Shown here in pieces: positions 27,550 to 39,633 of a stretch of 64,000 nt of DNA. Numbering within the stretch: position 1 is the stretch's first letter; every line of letters begins with the position of its first letter. The stretch comes from Pseudomonadota bacterium. Its GTDB lineage: Bacteria > Pseudomonadota > Alphaproteobacteria > Micropepsales > Micropepsaceae. The stretch lies in assembly GCA_021851325.1 (NCBI GenBank), contig JAJZDZ010000003.1, positions 124,001 to 188,000 of the forward strand, written 5' to 3'. The notes beneath the pieces were generated by a model. It did no database searches, had not been told where the DNA came from, and saw only the letters and a list, made by a program, of their open reading frames with translations. The translations under genes and the position numbers were made by a program.

Positions 27550-28437
27550 ATGGGGCGCTTAGGTGACCGGGGTCAACGGTGGCGCAATGCCCTCGCTCAC
27601 GATTATGCTAGGCCCATGGTAGATGATCACGATGCCCTCTCTCAGCTCGCTTGGCTCGTCGCGGCCGGTGCCGACGAAGCCGTGCTCGAGGCACCGGTCA
27701 ACCGCCTCACGGCCCAAGCCGCCAAAGCAGCTAGGCCATCCCCCATGGCGCCGCCACCAGCCCCCCCCACCACTCCCTCCTTGAACCTCCCGGCGCCCGC
27801 CATCTCCGATCCCATCAGCCGGGCCCATGCAGCTGCGGCCGGGTGCAGCGATCTCGAAGCCTTGGAGGCAGCTCTTGAAAGCTTTGACGCCGGCGCCCTG
27901 AGACAGGCTGCCAAATCCACGGTGTTCGCCGATGGCATTAAGGGCGCCAAGATTCTGTGCATTGGTGAAGCGCCGGGCGCCGAGGAAGACAAAGTCGGCA
28001 AACCCTTCGTCGGGCGTGCAGGGCAGCTGCTCGATCGCATGCTTGCGACGATCGGCCTCTCCCGCCGCCACAATGTTTACATCACTAACGTGGTTAACTG
28101 GCGCCCACCGGCTAACCGGGTCCCCACACCGGAAGAAGCAGCGATCTGCCTGCCCTTTTTGCGCCGACACATCGAGCTCGTCGCTCCGGAACTGATCATT
28201 CTGCTGGGAGGAACAGCGCTGCAGTACGTCAGTGGCCGCACGGAGGGAATCCTGCGCTTGCGCGGAAACTGGCTCGAATATTTTGCGGCTGGCAAAATGG
28301 TCCCGATGATGCCGACCCTGCATCCTGCCTACCTATTGCGCCAGCCAGTACAAAAGCGCCTCGTCTGGCGCGATTTGCAGGAGATTCGCGACCGCGTCCG
28401 AGCTCTCGGGCTAGAGGATCCAAGTGGCGGCCACTGA
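27550..28437 (+). CDS. uracil-DNA glycosylase (family 4/5 type), Fe-S cysteines reduced
   Basis: A 295-residue repair enzyme removing uracil from DNA. A poorly conserved, proline-rich N-terminus (about residues 50-85) precedes the catalytic core. Its motifs are G-E-A-P-G-A-E-E-D near residue 140, G-K-P-F-V-G-R-A-G-Q-L-L-D, N-V-V-N-W-R-P-P-A-N-R, and H-P-A-Y-L-L-R near residue 258. Family 4 enzymes normally hold a [4Fe-4S] cluster through four cysteines. Here the segment before the core reads F-D-A-G-A-L where a cysteine is expected, so the cluster is probably absent. The true start may be the ATG at 27550 or 27616. Confidence 0.88.
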   Translation: MGRLGDRGQRWRNALAHDYARPMVDDHDALSQLAWLVAAGADEAVLEAPVNRLTAQAAKAARPSPMAPPPAPPTTPSLNLPAPAISDPISRAHAAAAGCSDLEALEAALESFDAGALRQAAKSTVFADGIKGAKILCIGEAPGAEEDKVGKPFVGRAGQLLDRMLATIGLSRRHNVYITNVVNWRPPANRVPTPEEAAICLPFLRRHIELVAPELIILLGGTALQYVSGRTEGILRLRGNWLEYFAAGKMVPMMPTLHPAYLLRQPVQKRLVWRDLQEIRDRVRALGLEDPSGGH

Positions 28438-28585
28438 GACGACTGGGCGCTTGGTCCCAAAGCCAGCGGGGCGTTACAATAATAAGTAACAGACCGTGCT
28501 AAATATCCTGTCTTAGCCTACTGCATAGACGCCCGCGCCGAAGGTCGGACGCAGCGTTGCTGCCAACCAATCATGCCGAGGTTCA

Positions 28586-29122
28586 ATGCCACAGCCCGTG
28601 ATCGATGAATCCATTGTCTTTGTCCCAGTGCGGATCGCCGTGCTGACAGTCTCCGACACCCGTACTGCACAAAATGACACCTCTGGAGATACGCTTGCCG
28701 CCCGCATCAGCGAAGCTGGCCATGTCCTGGTTGCACGCAACCTTCTGCGCGATGATGTTGCGCAGATCCGCAGCCAACTGGCTGCATGGATTGCCGACCC
28801 TGGCATTGACTGCGTGATCAGCACCGGTGGCACCGGCTTAACCGGTCGTGACGTCACCGTCGAGGCCATGACCCCCCTGCTCGAGAAGGTCATAGACGGG
28901 TTCTCGGCTCTGTTTCATCAGATAAGTTTCAAAAGTGTTGGCACGTCGACCATTCAATCGCGAGCCTGCGCCGGCCTGGCCAATGCGACCTATCTCTTCG
29001 CCCTGCCGGGCTCCACCGGAGCGGTCAAAGATGGCTGGGATGGCATTTTGCGCTACCAGCTCGATATCCGCCATCGTCCCTGCAACCTGATTGAGATATT
29101 GCCCCGTCTGACCGAACGCTGA
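28586..29122 (+). CDS. moaB: molybdenum cofactor biosynthesis protein B
   Basis: A 178-residue MoaB/Mog-like protein that binds molybdopterin, acting at the adenylylation step. V-R-I-A-V-L-T-V-S-D-T-R near residue 15, I-S-T-G-G-T-G-L-T-G-R-D-V-T near residue 80, and A-L-P-G-S-T-G-A-V near residue 138 form the binding site. It lies downstream of the uracil glycosylase gene on the same strand, separated by 148 bp. Confidence 0.95.
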   Translation: MPQPVIDESIVFVPVRIAVLTVSDTRTAQNDTSGDTLAARISEAGHVLVARNLLRDDVAQIRSQLAAWIADPGIDCVISTGGTGLTGRDVTVEAMTPLLEKVIDGFSALFHQISFKSVGTSTIQSRACAGLANATYLFALPGSTGAVKDGWDGILRYQLDIRHRPCNLIEILPRLTER

Positions 29123-29205
29123 GCCCAAATCCGCGAGGGCGCATCAGGCCTCTGTCTTCGCTTGGCCCACTTGCGAATGTTCTCTTTTTGTTCTATGGTT
29201 TCGCA

Positions 29206-30300
29206 ATGGCCAGTGTCCTCAACCTCACGGCAGATCGACGACAACTGAAAGGCCGGGGTGCCGGCTCCAACGCCAGCGGACGTTTCGAGCGAGAACGGCG
29301 CTTGCTTTTGGACGACGGTTGGCATGCACAAGGCGAGGATCCGGCGCCGCAGCTCAAGACTCAGATCCTGCGCGATACCAGTCGCAGCATTATCACCCGC
29401 AACACTTCGCCAGACATCTCATTCGATCGCTCAATCAACCCCTATCGGGGCTGTGAGCACGGCTGCATTTACTGCTTTGCACGCCCCAGCCACGCCTATC
29501 TGGGTCTTTCGCCAGGTGTCGACTTTGAGAGTCGCATTCTGGTCAAGCCAGAGGCGGCGCAGCTGCTACGCATGGAGCTTTCCGCCCCCGGTTACGTGCC
29601 CAGAGTAATCGCTATTGGCACCAACACCGACCCTTACCAGCCCCTCGAGCGAAATCTTAAAATAATGAGACAAGTTCTTGAAGTGTTATATGAATTCCGG
29701 AACCCGGTTGCCATAGTGACCAAATCTGCCCTGGTGCTGCGTGACCTCGACCTCTTGGGCGCCATGGCCCGTCTGGGTTTGGTAAAGGTGGCACTGTCAA
29801 TTACCACGCAGGAGCCATCTTTGGCCCGCAGCCTCGAGCCGCGAGCAGCTACGCCAGCGCGACGATTTGAGGCACTCAAGGGTTTGAGTGCGGAGGGTAT
29901 CCCGACCGGGGTCATGTTCGCACCGGTCATACCGGCTCTGAATGACAGCGAGCTTGAAAACATACTTGGGGCAGCCGCCAACGCTGGCGCTCGAACCGCA
30001 GGCTACGTGCTGCTTCGTTTGCCGCTGGAGGTCAAAGACCTGTTTCGCGAATGGCTGGACCTGCACGCACCCGCTCGCGCCGGGCATGTTCTTGCGCTCA
30101 TTCGCGCGATGCGCAGTGGTAAGGACTATGATGCGAGCTGGCATGATCGTATGACCGGAAGCGGTCCCTATGCCCGCATGATCGCGCAACGCTTCCATCT
30201 GGCCGCACGGCGCCTGGGTTTAAACCAGAAGCCAGTCGTTCTGGAGTGCGGCAGATTTCGGCGCCCACCTCACCAAGGTGAGCAGCTCAGCCTGTTGTGA
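29206..30300 (+). CDS. PA0069-family radical SAM protein
   Basis: A 364-residue SplB-like radical SAM protein of unknown substrate. The cluster motif C-E-H-G-C-I-Y-C near residue 90 (C-x3-C-x2-C) follows an N-P-Y-R-G segment; F-A-R-P-S-H follows. I-G-T-N-T-D-P-Y-Q-P lies near residue 140. The family is named for a Pseudomonas protein and is widespread, and its reaction is not known. The ATG at 29206 is preferred over a TTG at 29188; no strong ribosome site is seen for either. Confidence 0.9.
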   Translation: MASVLNLTADRRQLKGRGAGSNASGRFERERRLLLDDGWHAQGEDPAPQLKTQILRDTSRSIITRNTSPDISFDRSINPYRGCEHGCIYCFARPSHAYLGLSPGVDFESRILVKPEAAQLLRMELSAPGYVPRVIAIGTNTDPYQPLERNLKIMRQVLEVLYEFRNPVAIVTKSALVLRDLDLLGAMARLGLVKVALSITTQEPSLARSLEPRAATPARRFEALKGLSAEGIPTGVMFAPVIPALNDSELENILGAAANAGARTAGYVLLRLPLEVKDLFREWLDLHAPARAGHVLALIRAMRSGKDYDASWHDRMTGSGPYARMIAQRFHLAARRLGLNQKPVVLECGRFRRPPHQGEQLSLL

Positions 30301-30454
30301 GCGACCGCTGCCGGGGCGAAGCGCCACCGCCGCCAGAACAGCCCCGCTCCCGACCCGGCAGCTCCGGTAGCTATTTCCTGGTTGGCTGTGGATAGCGCGC
30401 CTGGTTATTCACTCCGACACTTACGGAGCGCGGCAGCTCGTGCAATGTAGCGCC

Positions 30455-31081
30455 ATGCCCGATTACTCTGCCGAATGCCGCTATCTCGCCCTCGGCCAAG
30501 GGCCTGTGTGCGGCGTCGATGAAGCCGGACGCGGCCCGCTCGCCGGGCCCGTGGTCGCCGCCGCGGTCATCTTCCTTGACCAAGCCCGCATCCCCGTGGG
30601 CCTTGACGATTCCAAGAAGCTCAGCCCCGAACGACGCGAGCGGCTCTACGCCGATATCATGAGAGAAGGCATCATTGGCGTCGGCGAAGCCAGCGTCGAT
30701 GAGATCGACCTCCTGAATATTCGCAAGGCAACGCATCTGGCGATGGCTCGTGCGGTAAAGGCCCTGTCTCCCGCACCTGCCTTTGCGCTGGTGGACGGCA
30801 ATGATGCCCCAGCCCTCGTCTGCCCCTGTCAAACCCTGATCGGAGGAGATGGCCGCTCCCTGTCAATCGCCGCCGCCTCGATCATTGCTAAGGTATGGCG
30901 CGATCACATCATGCTCGGCTTGCATCAGGACCACCCGGAGTATGGCTGGAATAACAATATGGGATATTCGACTCCGGGCCATTTGAGAGCCCTCAAAAGC
31001 GTCGGACCAAGTGTGCATCATCGGCGCTCGTTCTCTCCGGTACGCCTTGCCTACCAGATGTTGGGGTCACCACCCGCCTCA

Positions 31082-31096
<15 letters not shown>
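30455..31096 (+). CDS. rnhB: ribonuclease HII
   Basis: A 213-residue endonuclease that removes RNA from RNA-DNA hybrids and misinserted ribonucleotides. The catalytic start V-D-E-A-G-R-G-P-L-A-G-P near residue 23, D-S-K-K-L-S, a central V-D-G-N, and S-I-A-A-A-S-I-I-A-K-V near residue 138 are intact. I prefer the ATG at 30455; an upstream GTG at 30440 is in frame. rnhB immediately before ccrM is a well-known alphaproteobacterial pair. Confidence 0.97.
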
Positions 31097-33399
<2,303 letters not shown>

Positions 33400-33420
33400 C
33401 GCGAATCATTCCTTACCACC

Positions 33421-33924
33421 ATGGCCCAAGCTCCCAAGCGCACAAAGCGTGACCCATCCGATCTTGCCGAGGCGAGCGATCCACGGCGGGGACGGAGCGC
33501 GGCCATCGCGGCGGATGCCGGCACGCTGGCTGCGGGCGCGTTTGCACGCCGGGGCTTTACCGATCCCACCCTGGTACTACGCTGGCGCGACATCGTCGGA
33601 GCACAGGTGGCCGACATCGCCATACCGGTCAGGTTAAGCGAAAGTCCCTCTGGCGCCACTCTGACCCTCAAGGCTGAGCCCGGAGCGGCGCTCTTTCTTC
33701 AGCATGAAAGTCGCCAATTGTGCGCGCGCATCAATGCCTGGGCTGGCTGCCACCTGATCAGCCGGTTACGTTTCGTACAGGGACAGCTCGAGGAGCGCCC
33801 GGACAGCCCGTCAGCACGTAACCCGAGCCCCCCGCCTCCAACCGATCCGGCGCGACGATTTATCGGTCAAAAGGAGCTTAAGGCCGCCTTGCTCGCTTTG
33901 GCCGGATGGCGCCGGGCAGATTGA
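33421..33924 (+). CDS. DciA-like protein (DUF721)
   Basis: A 167-residue protein of the DUF721 family, which includes the replicative-helicase loader/operator DciA of bacteria lacking DnaC. The core D-P-T-L-V-L-R-W-R-D-I-V-G near residue 50 and the K-A-E-P-G-A-A-L-F-L-Q-H-E-S strand-helix are characteristic. The basic N-terminus and proline-rich C-terminus are variable. It lies divergently beside mutY and 53 bp before a DsbA-like gene, the usual mutY-DUF721-dsbA-smc order of alphaproteobacteria. Confidence 0.88.
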   Translation: MAQAPKRTKRDPSDLAEASDPRRGRSAAIAADAGTLAAGAFARRGFTDPTLVLRWRDIVGAQVADIAIPVRLSESPSGATLTLKAEPGAALFLQHESRQLCARINAWAGCHLISRLRFVQGQLEERPDSPSARNPSPPPPTDPARRFIGQKELKAALLALAGWRRAD

Positions 33925-33977
33925 ACATGGAGCGCCTCTCTGCCAAATAGGTGCCTCACCACACGGGAGTGTCGAAC

Positions 33978-34658
33978 GTGAGCCGGAAGTCCATACTTTA
34001 CACCATCGTGCTCGTAGCTGCGCTGGCTCTCGTGGTCGCCAGCTATCTGGTTTACACGAACGGCAGTTCCAGTACCGTGGCCAGCGTCGACAATGGCAGC
34101 CTCAAGATGGATATCACGGCGGCTGACCACACGCTGGGCAATCCCAATGCACCACTGAAGGTGGTCGAGTACGGCGCCCCATCCTGCCCGATTTGCGCCC
34201 ATTGGAATGAAGCCAATTTTCCGCAGTTCAAGGCCCAATACATCGACACCGGCAAGGTGTTTTACGTATTTCGGATCTTTCCGCTGCGCTCGCTGGATCT
34301 CGCTGTATCTGCAATGGCCCATTGCCTGCCTCGGGATGCCTACTTTTCATTCATCCATATGATGTGGCGCAACCAGTCGATGTGGGATCCGGATGGGCAT
34401 GACATTGCTGATCCACATGCTGCACTTTTGCACATGGGGGTGATCGCCGGGATGACCCCCCAGCAGACTCAGGCCTGCATCAGTAACCAGCAGCAGCTCC
34501 AGAAGGCCTCAGCCATCGGAGAGCACGCAGAAAAGGCCTACGGCATCAATGCGACGCCTACTTTTATCGTCAATGGCCAGCTCGAGCCTGACATGGGTAC
34601 GTGGCAGAGCGTCCAGGATACCCTGAACCGGCTCCTCAAGGCTCAAGCGCGGCACTGA
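33978..34658 (+). CDS. DsbA-like thiol-disulfide oxidoreductase
   Basis: A 226-residue exported thioredoxin-fold protein. A hydrophobic anchor or signal lies at residues 6-25, and the active site Y-G-A-P-S-C-P-I-C lies near residue 68. A helical insertion and a cis-proline motif (N-A-T-P-T-F-I-V-N-G) near residue 195 complete the DsbA/BdbD-type fold. It probably oxidises periplasmic proteins. The GTG at 33978 has GGGAGT about 9 nt upstream; a GTG at 33951 is in frame but would bury the signal. Confidence 0.9.
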   Translation: MSRKSILYTIVLVAALALVVASYLVYTNGSSSTVASVDNGSLKMDITAADHTLGNPNAPLKVVEYGAPSCPICAHWNEANFPQFKAQYIDTGKVFYVFRIFPLRSLDLAVSAMAHCLPRDAYFSFIHMMWRNQSMWDPDGHDIADPHAALLHMGVIAGMTPQQTQACISNQQQLQKASAIGEHAEKAYGINATPTFIVNGQLEPDMGTWQSVQDTLNRLLKAQARH

Positions 34659-34822
34659 ACCCAAGCTCTGGATAACTCTGCACTTTGAGCCCCCACAGAT
34701 TGACCGTGGGCGGATAGATCTGGCCAAATGCCCGTTCGTGGGCCAAGACCTGGTGACCAGGTGCGGGGCCGATCGTAGCAGGGGCCGGCGACAGCGTGCC
34801 GGCAGATATCAGGCAGGTTGCT

Positions 34823-37800
34823 GTGAAGTTTAACAGGCTCAGGATTTCGGGATTCAAGTCCTTCGTTGAGCCCACCGAGCTGCTCATCGAACCGGGACTG
34901 ACCGCGGTTGTTGGTCCCAATGGTTGCGGCAAGTCCAACCTTTTCGATGCACTGCGCTGGGTGATGGGCGAGACCAGGCCCTCCTCTTTGCGCGGCGGTG
35001 AGATGGACGACGTCATCTTTGCCGGTAGCGCTGCCCGGCCGGCGCGCAATACCGCCGAGGTCCTGCTTTATGTCGACAATGCCGATCGGTCGGCCCCAGC
35101 GGCGTGGAACGAATACGACACGCTCGAAATCTCGCGACGCATAGAGCGCGAAGCTGGCAGCGTATATCGCATCAATGGCCGCGATGTGCGCCAGCGCGAT
35201 GTTCAGATCTTTTTTGCCGATGCGTCCTCAGGCGCCGGATCGACGGCTTTCGTGCGCCAGGGGCAAATCGGTCTCCTGATCAGCCAGAAACCTCTGGCGC
35301 GCCGCGCCATTCTCGAAGAGGCGGCAGGAATTGGTGGCCTGCATCAGCGCCGCCATGAGGCCGAATTGCGCCTGAAAGCGGCTGAAACCAATATGGGACG
35401 GCTCGACGATGTCATCCGAGAAGTCGAGGGGCAACTCGCGAGCTTGCGTCGACAGGCCCGCCAGGCCTCAAGATACCGCAATCTTTCAGGACTGATCGTC
35501 CGCGCCGAAGCTCTGTCCCTGCATTTGCGCTGGAATCACGCCGAAAGTCAGGCCCATGAGGCGCAGGCGGCGCTTGTAGCGATCAACCAGACCGTCGAGG
35601 AATGTACGCAAAACGCGGCAACAGCGGCAACCCTGCAGGCTGAGGCGGCGGCAGGTCTGCCGGCTCTGCGCCAGCTGGAGGCCGAGCGCTCGGCCGCGCT
35701 GCACCGGCTCACGGTTGAACGTGATCAACTCGACGCAGAGGAGCAGAGGGCGCGCGAGGAGGCCCAGCGGCTGCGCGCGCGCATAAACCAGAGCGAACAG
35801 GACCTTGCACGCGAACAGGCCCTCGACAACGATGCCAGTGCCGCGCTCGACCAGCTCGAGGCAGAGGCCACGGGCCTCCGGGCCCGCGAAGACGCAGCCA
35901 AGGCCGATCTTCTGCAGGCACAGGGCCGCGCAGCCGAGGCTGGGGAAGCACTGGCCGAGTGCACCCGAACCCTGGAGCGGCTTACGGCGGAGTTTGCCGA
36001 ATTCAATGCTCAGAAAAATGGCCATGACCGTGCCCGCCAGGTAGCGACGTCCCAGGTCGCGGCGACAACCGAGCAACTTGGGGCCGCCCAAGCGCGCCTG
36101 GACAGGGCCATGCAGGATGCCGCGGCGGCACCCGATGTCCGCGCGGCTGAGGAGGCGGTGGACTCGGCCCGCCGGCAAGCTGAGGCGGCACGGGCAGAGG
36201 CTGAGGGGCTGCGTGCCCAGCTCCCCGAGCAACGTCAAAGCTTCGAAGAGGCTGAGCGCGACGAGGCGGCCGCACGGCGGCCGCTGGAAGACGCCGAACG
36301 CGATCTGCAGCGGATTTCAGCAGAGGCCAAGGCTCTGTCGGATCTGCTGCGCCCGAAGGGCCACGATCTGTGGCCACCCATGATTGACGCGGTCAAGGTG
36401 GTTCCGGGCTACGAAACCGCATTGGCCGTTGCGCTTGGGGATGATCTCGAGGCGCCACTGGACGCCTCCGCGCCTCATCACTGGCGGGAATTGGGCGTGC
36501 ACCAGGAACTAGCGCCGCTGCCGGCCGAAACCGAGCCGCTTCTTCGCTTTGTCACGGCACCAGCCGCCCTTACCCCGCGCCTGAGCATGACCGGGCTTAC
36601 CGACCCCGTCCGCGGGCAGACGCTGCAGCTGGAACTCAAACCCGGCCAGCGACTCGTGTCCCAGCGGGGAGACCTGTGGCGGTGGGACGGCTACCAGGCC
36701 AGTGCCGACGCCCCTTCCGCGGCGGCGGTCCGTCTTGCCCAACGCAATCGCCTGGAAGCACTGGAGCACGAAAGCGAGGCTGCGAAAGTGACGCGCGCGC
36801 AGCTGTTCGAAGTCTACGCCGCCGCCAAGAGCAGAACGGCAGAAGCCAAGCGCGAACTTGCCGAAGCAGAAGAACGTTTGCGTCAGGCCGAAGCCCAGCA
36901 GCGCCGTGCGGACCAAGCTCTGATCGCAGCGCAAGCTGAGGCAGCCAAGGCCCAGCGAGCCGCCGCCGAACGCGCCACTCGCCTCGCCAACCTGGAAGCA
37001 GAAATCCGCCGTCTGACCGATGCCCGGGAGGCCGCACTCGCCAACCAATCGCAAGCCGAGGCTGCTCTTGCTGAACTGGGAGACGGTGCCCTGCTCAGCG
37101 CCGCCCTTGGCAGTGCGCGTACGGCCAGCGCCGAGGCCCGTAATGCCGACAGCGAAGCCCGCGCGGCTGTGGACAGTCAGCAGCGAGATGCACGCCAGCG
37201 CGCTTCCCGCCTACTGGTAATTGCGGAAGATAAATCCCGCTGGCAGAGCCGCCAGGAGGCAGCACGTCGGCAGATAGCAGAGCATGCGACCCGCCGCGCG
37301 CAGCTTGGCGAGGAACTGGCTCTGGCAGACCAAGTTCCTGAACGTATCGCCGAACAGCGTGCCAGCCTGCTCGATGCCCTCGGCCAGGCCGAAGCCCGGC
37401 GTAACGAAGCCGCCGATGCAAGGCAACAGGCCGAGGATCATCTGGCCGAAGCCGATAGGACAGCAAAGGCCTGTGATGCTGCTCTGGCTGCGGCGCGCGA
37501 GGAGCGGGCCCGCCTGCAGGCGCTGTATGAGTCGGCCCAGACCCGCCTCGCGGAACTGGCCCAGCGGATTCGTGATGAACTTGATGCCGATCCCGCCGAC
37601 TTACCTGCCAGAGCGGAGTTGAAGGAAGGTCAGGAGCTACCGGATCTGGAGAGCGCCGATGCTAAGGTCGAAAAGCTTAAGCGCGAGCGCGAACAGCTGG
37701 GCGGGGTCAATCTCAGGGCCGAAGAAGAAGCTGCCGAACACGAACAGCGTTTGACCTCGCTTCAGGCGGATCGCGACGATCTGGATGGAGCAATTGCCAA

Positions 37801-38323
37801 ACTTCGGCGCGGCATTCAGAGCCTTAACAAGGAAGGTCGTGAGCGGCTTCTGGAATCATTCGACAAGGTCAACAACAATTTCCAGGAGCTGTTCACCAAG
37901 CTGTTCGAAGGTGGCGAAGCCAAGCTCACCTTTACCGAATCGGATGACCCGCTGCAGGCCGGCCTTGAGATCTATGCCCGTCCGCCAGGCAAAAAGCTCC
38001 AATCGCTCGGGCTCCTGTCGGGTGGAGAACAGGCTTTGACAGCTATGGCCCTGATCTTCGCGGTCTTTCTGGTCAATCCAGCGCCAGTATGCGTCCTCGA
38101 CGAAGTCGACGCACCGCTTGATGACGCCAATGTTGAGCGCTTCTGCAATATGCTGGACGAGATGACCCGGCGGACCGACACCCGCTTCCTCGTCATCACC
38201 CACCACGCGCTGACGATGTCACGCATGCATCGCCTGTTCGGCGTGACGATGGCCGAGCGCGGTGTGAGCCAGCTGGTATCGGTGAGTCTGGCGGAAGCCG
38301 AGCGTGTAATCGCCGCGGAATAG
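34823..38323 (+). CDS. smc: chromosome segregation ATPase SMC
   Basis: A 1166-residue condensin ATPase. N-terminal Walker A G-P-N-G-C-G-K-S-N is near residue 32. Two long Ala/Glu/Arg-rich coiled coils follow, separated by a hinge at about residues 500-620. The C-terminal signature L-L-S-G-G-E-Q-A-L-T and Walker B V-C-V-L-D-E-V-D-A-P-L-D-D lie near residue 1085. It works with ScpA and ScpB, whose genes are also in this window (45.7-47.4 kb). The GTG at 34823 gives the typical K-F-x-R-L-R-I-S-G-F-K-S-F start; a GTG at 34796 would add nine residues. Confidence 0.97.
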   Translation: MKFNRLRISGFKSFVEPTELLIEPGLTAVVGPNGCGKSNLFDALRWVMGETRPSSLRGGEMDDVIFAGSAARPARNTAEVLLYVDNADRSAPAAWNEYDTLEISRRIEREAGSVYRINGRDVRQRDVQIFFADASSGAGSTAFVRQGQIGLLISQKPLARRAILEEAAGIGGLHQRRHEAELRLKAAETNMGRLDDVIREVEGQLASLRRQARQASRYRNLSGLIVRAEALSLHLRWNHAESQAHEAQAALVAINQTVEECTQNAATAATLQAEAAAGLPALRQLEAERSAALHRLTVERDQLDAEEQRAREEAQRLRARINQSEQDLAREQALDNDASAALDQLEAEATGLRAREDAAKADLLQAQGRAAEAGEALAECTRTLERLTAEFAEFNAQKNGHDRARQVATSQVAATTEQLGAAQARLDRAMQDAAAAPDVRAAEEAVDSARRQAEAARAEAEGLRAQLPEQRQSFEEAERDEAAARRPLEDAERDLQRISAEAKALSDLLRPKGHDLWPPMIDAVKVVPGYETALAVALGDDLEAPLDASAPHHWRELGVHQELAPLPAETEPLLRFVTAPAALTPRLSMTGLTDPVRGQTLQLELKPGQRLVSQRGDLWRWDGYQASADAPSAAAVRLAQRNRLEALEHESEAAKVTRAQLFEVYAAAKSRTAEAKRELAEAEERLRQAEAQQRRADQALIAAQAEAAKAQRAAAERATRLANLEAEIRRLTDAREAALANQSQAEAALAELGDGALLSAALGSARTASAEARNADSEARAAVDSQQRDARQRASRLLVIAEDKSRWQSRQEAARRQIAEHATRRAQLGEELALADQVPERIAEQRASLLDALGQAEARRNEAADARQQAEDHLAEADRTAKACDAALAAAREERARLQALYESAQTRLAELAQRIRDELDADPADLPARAELKEGQELPDLESADAKVEKLKREREQLGGVNLRAEEEAAEHEQRLTSLQADRDDLDGAIAKLRRGIQSLNKEGRERLLESFDKVNNNFQELFTKLFEGGEAKLTFTESDDPLQAGLEIYARPPGKKLQSLGLLSGGEQALTAMALIFAVFLVNPAPVCVLDEVDAPLDDANVERFCNMLDEMTRRTDTRFLVITHHALTMSRMHRLFGVTMAERGVSQLVSVSLAEAERVIAAE

Positions 38324-38411
38324 CGCAGCACCCCACACCAGCGCACAAGCGCATTTCGCCGCGGCCGAATTTTGCCCACAAGATCAATTACTTGTACAGA
38401 AATTCATGTTC

Positions 38412-38440
38412 TTGACAGCGTCGCGGGCCCTCCATATGTT
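38412..38440 (+). promoter_or_regulatory. sigma-70 promoter of the ATP synthase F0 operon
   Basis: TTGACA (38412-38417, perfect) and TATGTT (38435-38440) are separated by exactly 17 nt, 70 nt upstream of the atpI start. The GC-rich octamer CGCGGGCC occurs twice around the -10 element. Confidence 0.6.
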
Positions 38441-38509
38441 CCGCGGGCCTTCCGACGAGCCGGCGGGGGCCCGCTGACGCGCGCAATGTAGGCATCCGGG
38501 GGCAAGCCA

Positions 38510-38848
38510 GTGAGCGACCATCCTCCAGAGCCAGAAGATCTGCGCGCACTCGGTGCCAGGCTCGACGACATGCGCCGGCGCGAGAGTGCCCAGGACCGAA
38601 TAGCGTCTCCTTCGGCATTGGGGATCGCTTACCGGTTTATGACGGAACTCGTGGTGGCGGTGCTCGTCGGTGGGGCAATTGGCTGGGGATTGGACCGCGT
38701 CTTTGGATCAAGGCCCTTCCTTTTGATTATTTTTGTTTTGCTGGGCGCTGCGGCGGGGATCCGTAACGTGGTGCTCGCAGCGAAAAACTTGAATAAGGCG
38801 GCCGGCGAACAGACGCCGCCCACCGATGCGAATAACGAGGAGCGTTAG
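38510..38848 (+). CDS. atpI: ATP synthase protein I (AtpI)
   Basis: A 112-residue small membrane protein with two hydrophobic segments. The first (about residues 45-65) contains G-G-A-I-G-W-G-L-D and the second (about 73-93) contains G-A-A-A-G-I-R-N-V, the AtpI pattern. It assists assembly of the c-ring. The N-terminal 40 residues are charged and cytosolic. It starts with GTG at 38510 and is the first gene of the F0 operon. Confidence 0.9.
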   Translation: MSDHPPEPEDLRALGARLDDMRRRESAQDRIASPSALGIAYRFMTELVVAVLVGGAIGWGLDRVFGSRPFLLIIFVLLGAAAGIRNVVLAAKNLNKAAGEQTPPTDANNEER

Positions 38849-38852
38849 GCCC

Positions 38853-39611
38853 GTGCAAGTGCATATGACACCGCTGGAGCAGTTCCGGGTCGAACCGCTC
38901 TTTCCCCTGCATCTGGCGGGCTACAACATCGCGTTCACCAACCAGGCCGCAATCATGTGCGTGATTGTAGCCGTGATGTCGTTGTTTCTTTTCCTTGCTG
39001 TGCGCAAGGGGCGGCTGGTGCCAACGCGCGCGCAGTCGATTGCCGAGCTCGGCTACGAATTTGTCGCCAACATGATCGAATCAACGGCTGGCAAGGATGG
39101 GTTGCGCTTCTTCCCCTTTGTTTTCGCCATCTTCATGTTCGTGCTGTGCTCGAACTATTTTGGTCTTATCCCCGGGGTGTTCACAGTTACAAGCCAGATT
39201 GCCGTGAATTTCGCGCTAGCTTGTCTGGTGATGGCCGTCGTCATCTTCTTTGGCTTCCTGTTCCACGGCGTTGGCTTCCTCAAGCTGTTCGTGCCCGATG
39301 CCCCGTGGGTGCTGTTACCGCTCCTTATTCCGATCGAGATCATCTCCTTTTTCTTCCGTCCCATCAGCCTCTCAGTTCGTCTCTTCGCCAACATGCTGGC
39401 AGGGCACACAATGCTGAAGGTTTTCGGCGGATTTGTCATTCTATTGGGCACGGCGGGCGGGATCCTCTCGCTCGTGGCCGTCGGCCCCATGTTCATGATC
39501 ATCGCCATCATGGCACTCGAATTCCTGGTCGCGTTCTTGCAGGCTTATGTGTTTGCGATGCTCACCTGCATTTATCTGAACGAGTCCTTGCATCTTCACG
39601 GTCATCACTGA
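38853..39611 (+). CDS. atpB: ATP synthase F0 subunit a
   Basis: A 252-residue membrane subunit forming the proton half-channels. The N-terminal M-T-P-L-E-Q-F, the S-L-S-V-R-L-F-A-N-M-L-A-G-H segment with the essential arginine near residue 182, and several hydrophobic helices are intact. I start it at the GTG at 38853, just past the atpI stop, with GGAG 12 nt and TAGG 3 nt upstream. An ATG at 38865 is an alternative, and an ATG at 38826 overlaps atpI. Confidence 0.96.
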   Translation: MQVHMTPLEQFRVEPLFPLHLAGYNIAFTNQAAIMCVIVAVMSLFLFLAVRKGRLVPTRAQSIAELGYEFVANMIESTAGKDGLRFFPFVFAIFMFVLCSNYFGLIPGVFTVTSQIAVNFALACLVMAVVIFFGFLFHGVGFLKLFVPDAPWVLLPLLIPIEIISFFFRPISLSVRLFANMLAGHTMLKVFGGFVILLGTAGGILSLVAVGPMFMIIAIMALEFLVAFLQAYVFAMLTCIYLNESLHLHGHH

Positions 39612-39633
39612 ACCCAGAAAAGGAGTTTCTGAA

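Noticed and set aside
35486-36238. 250-codon minus-strand frame inside smc
   Set aside because: Low-complexity Leu/Arg/Gly shadow of the SMC coiled coil.
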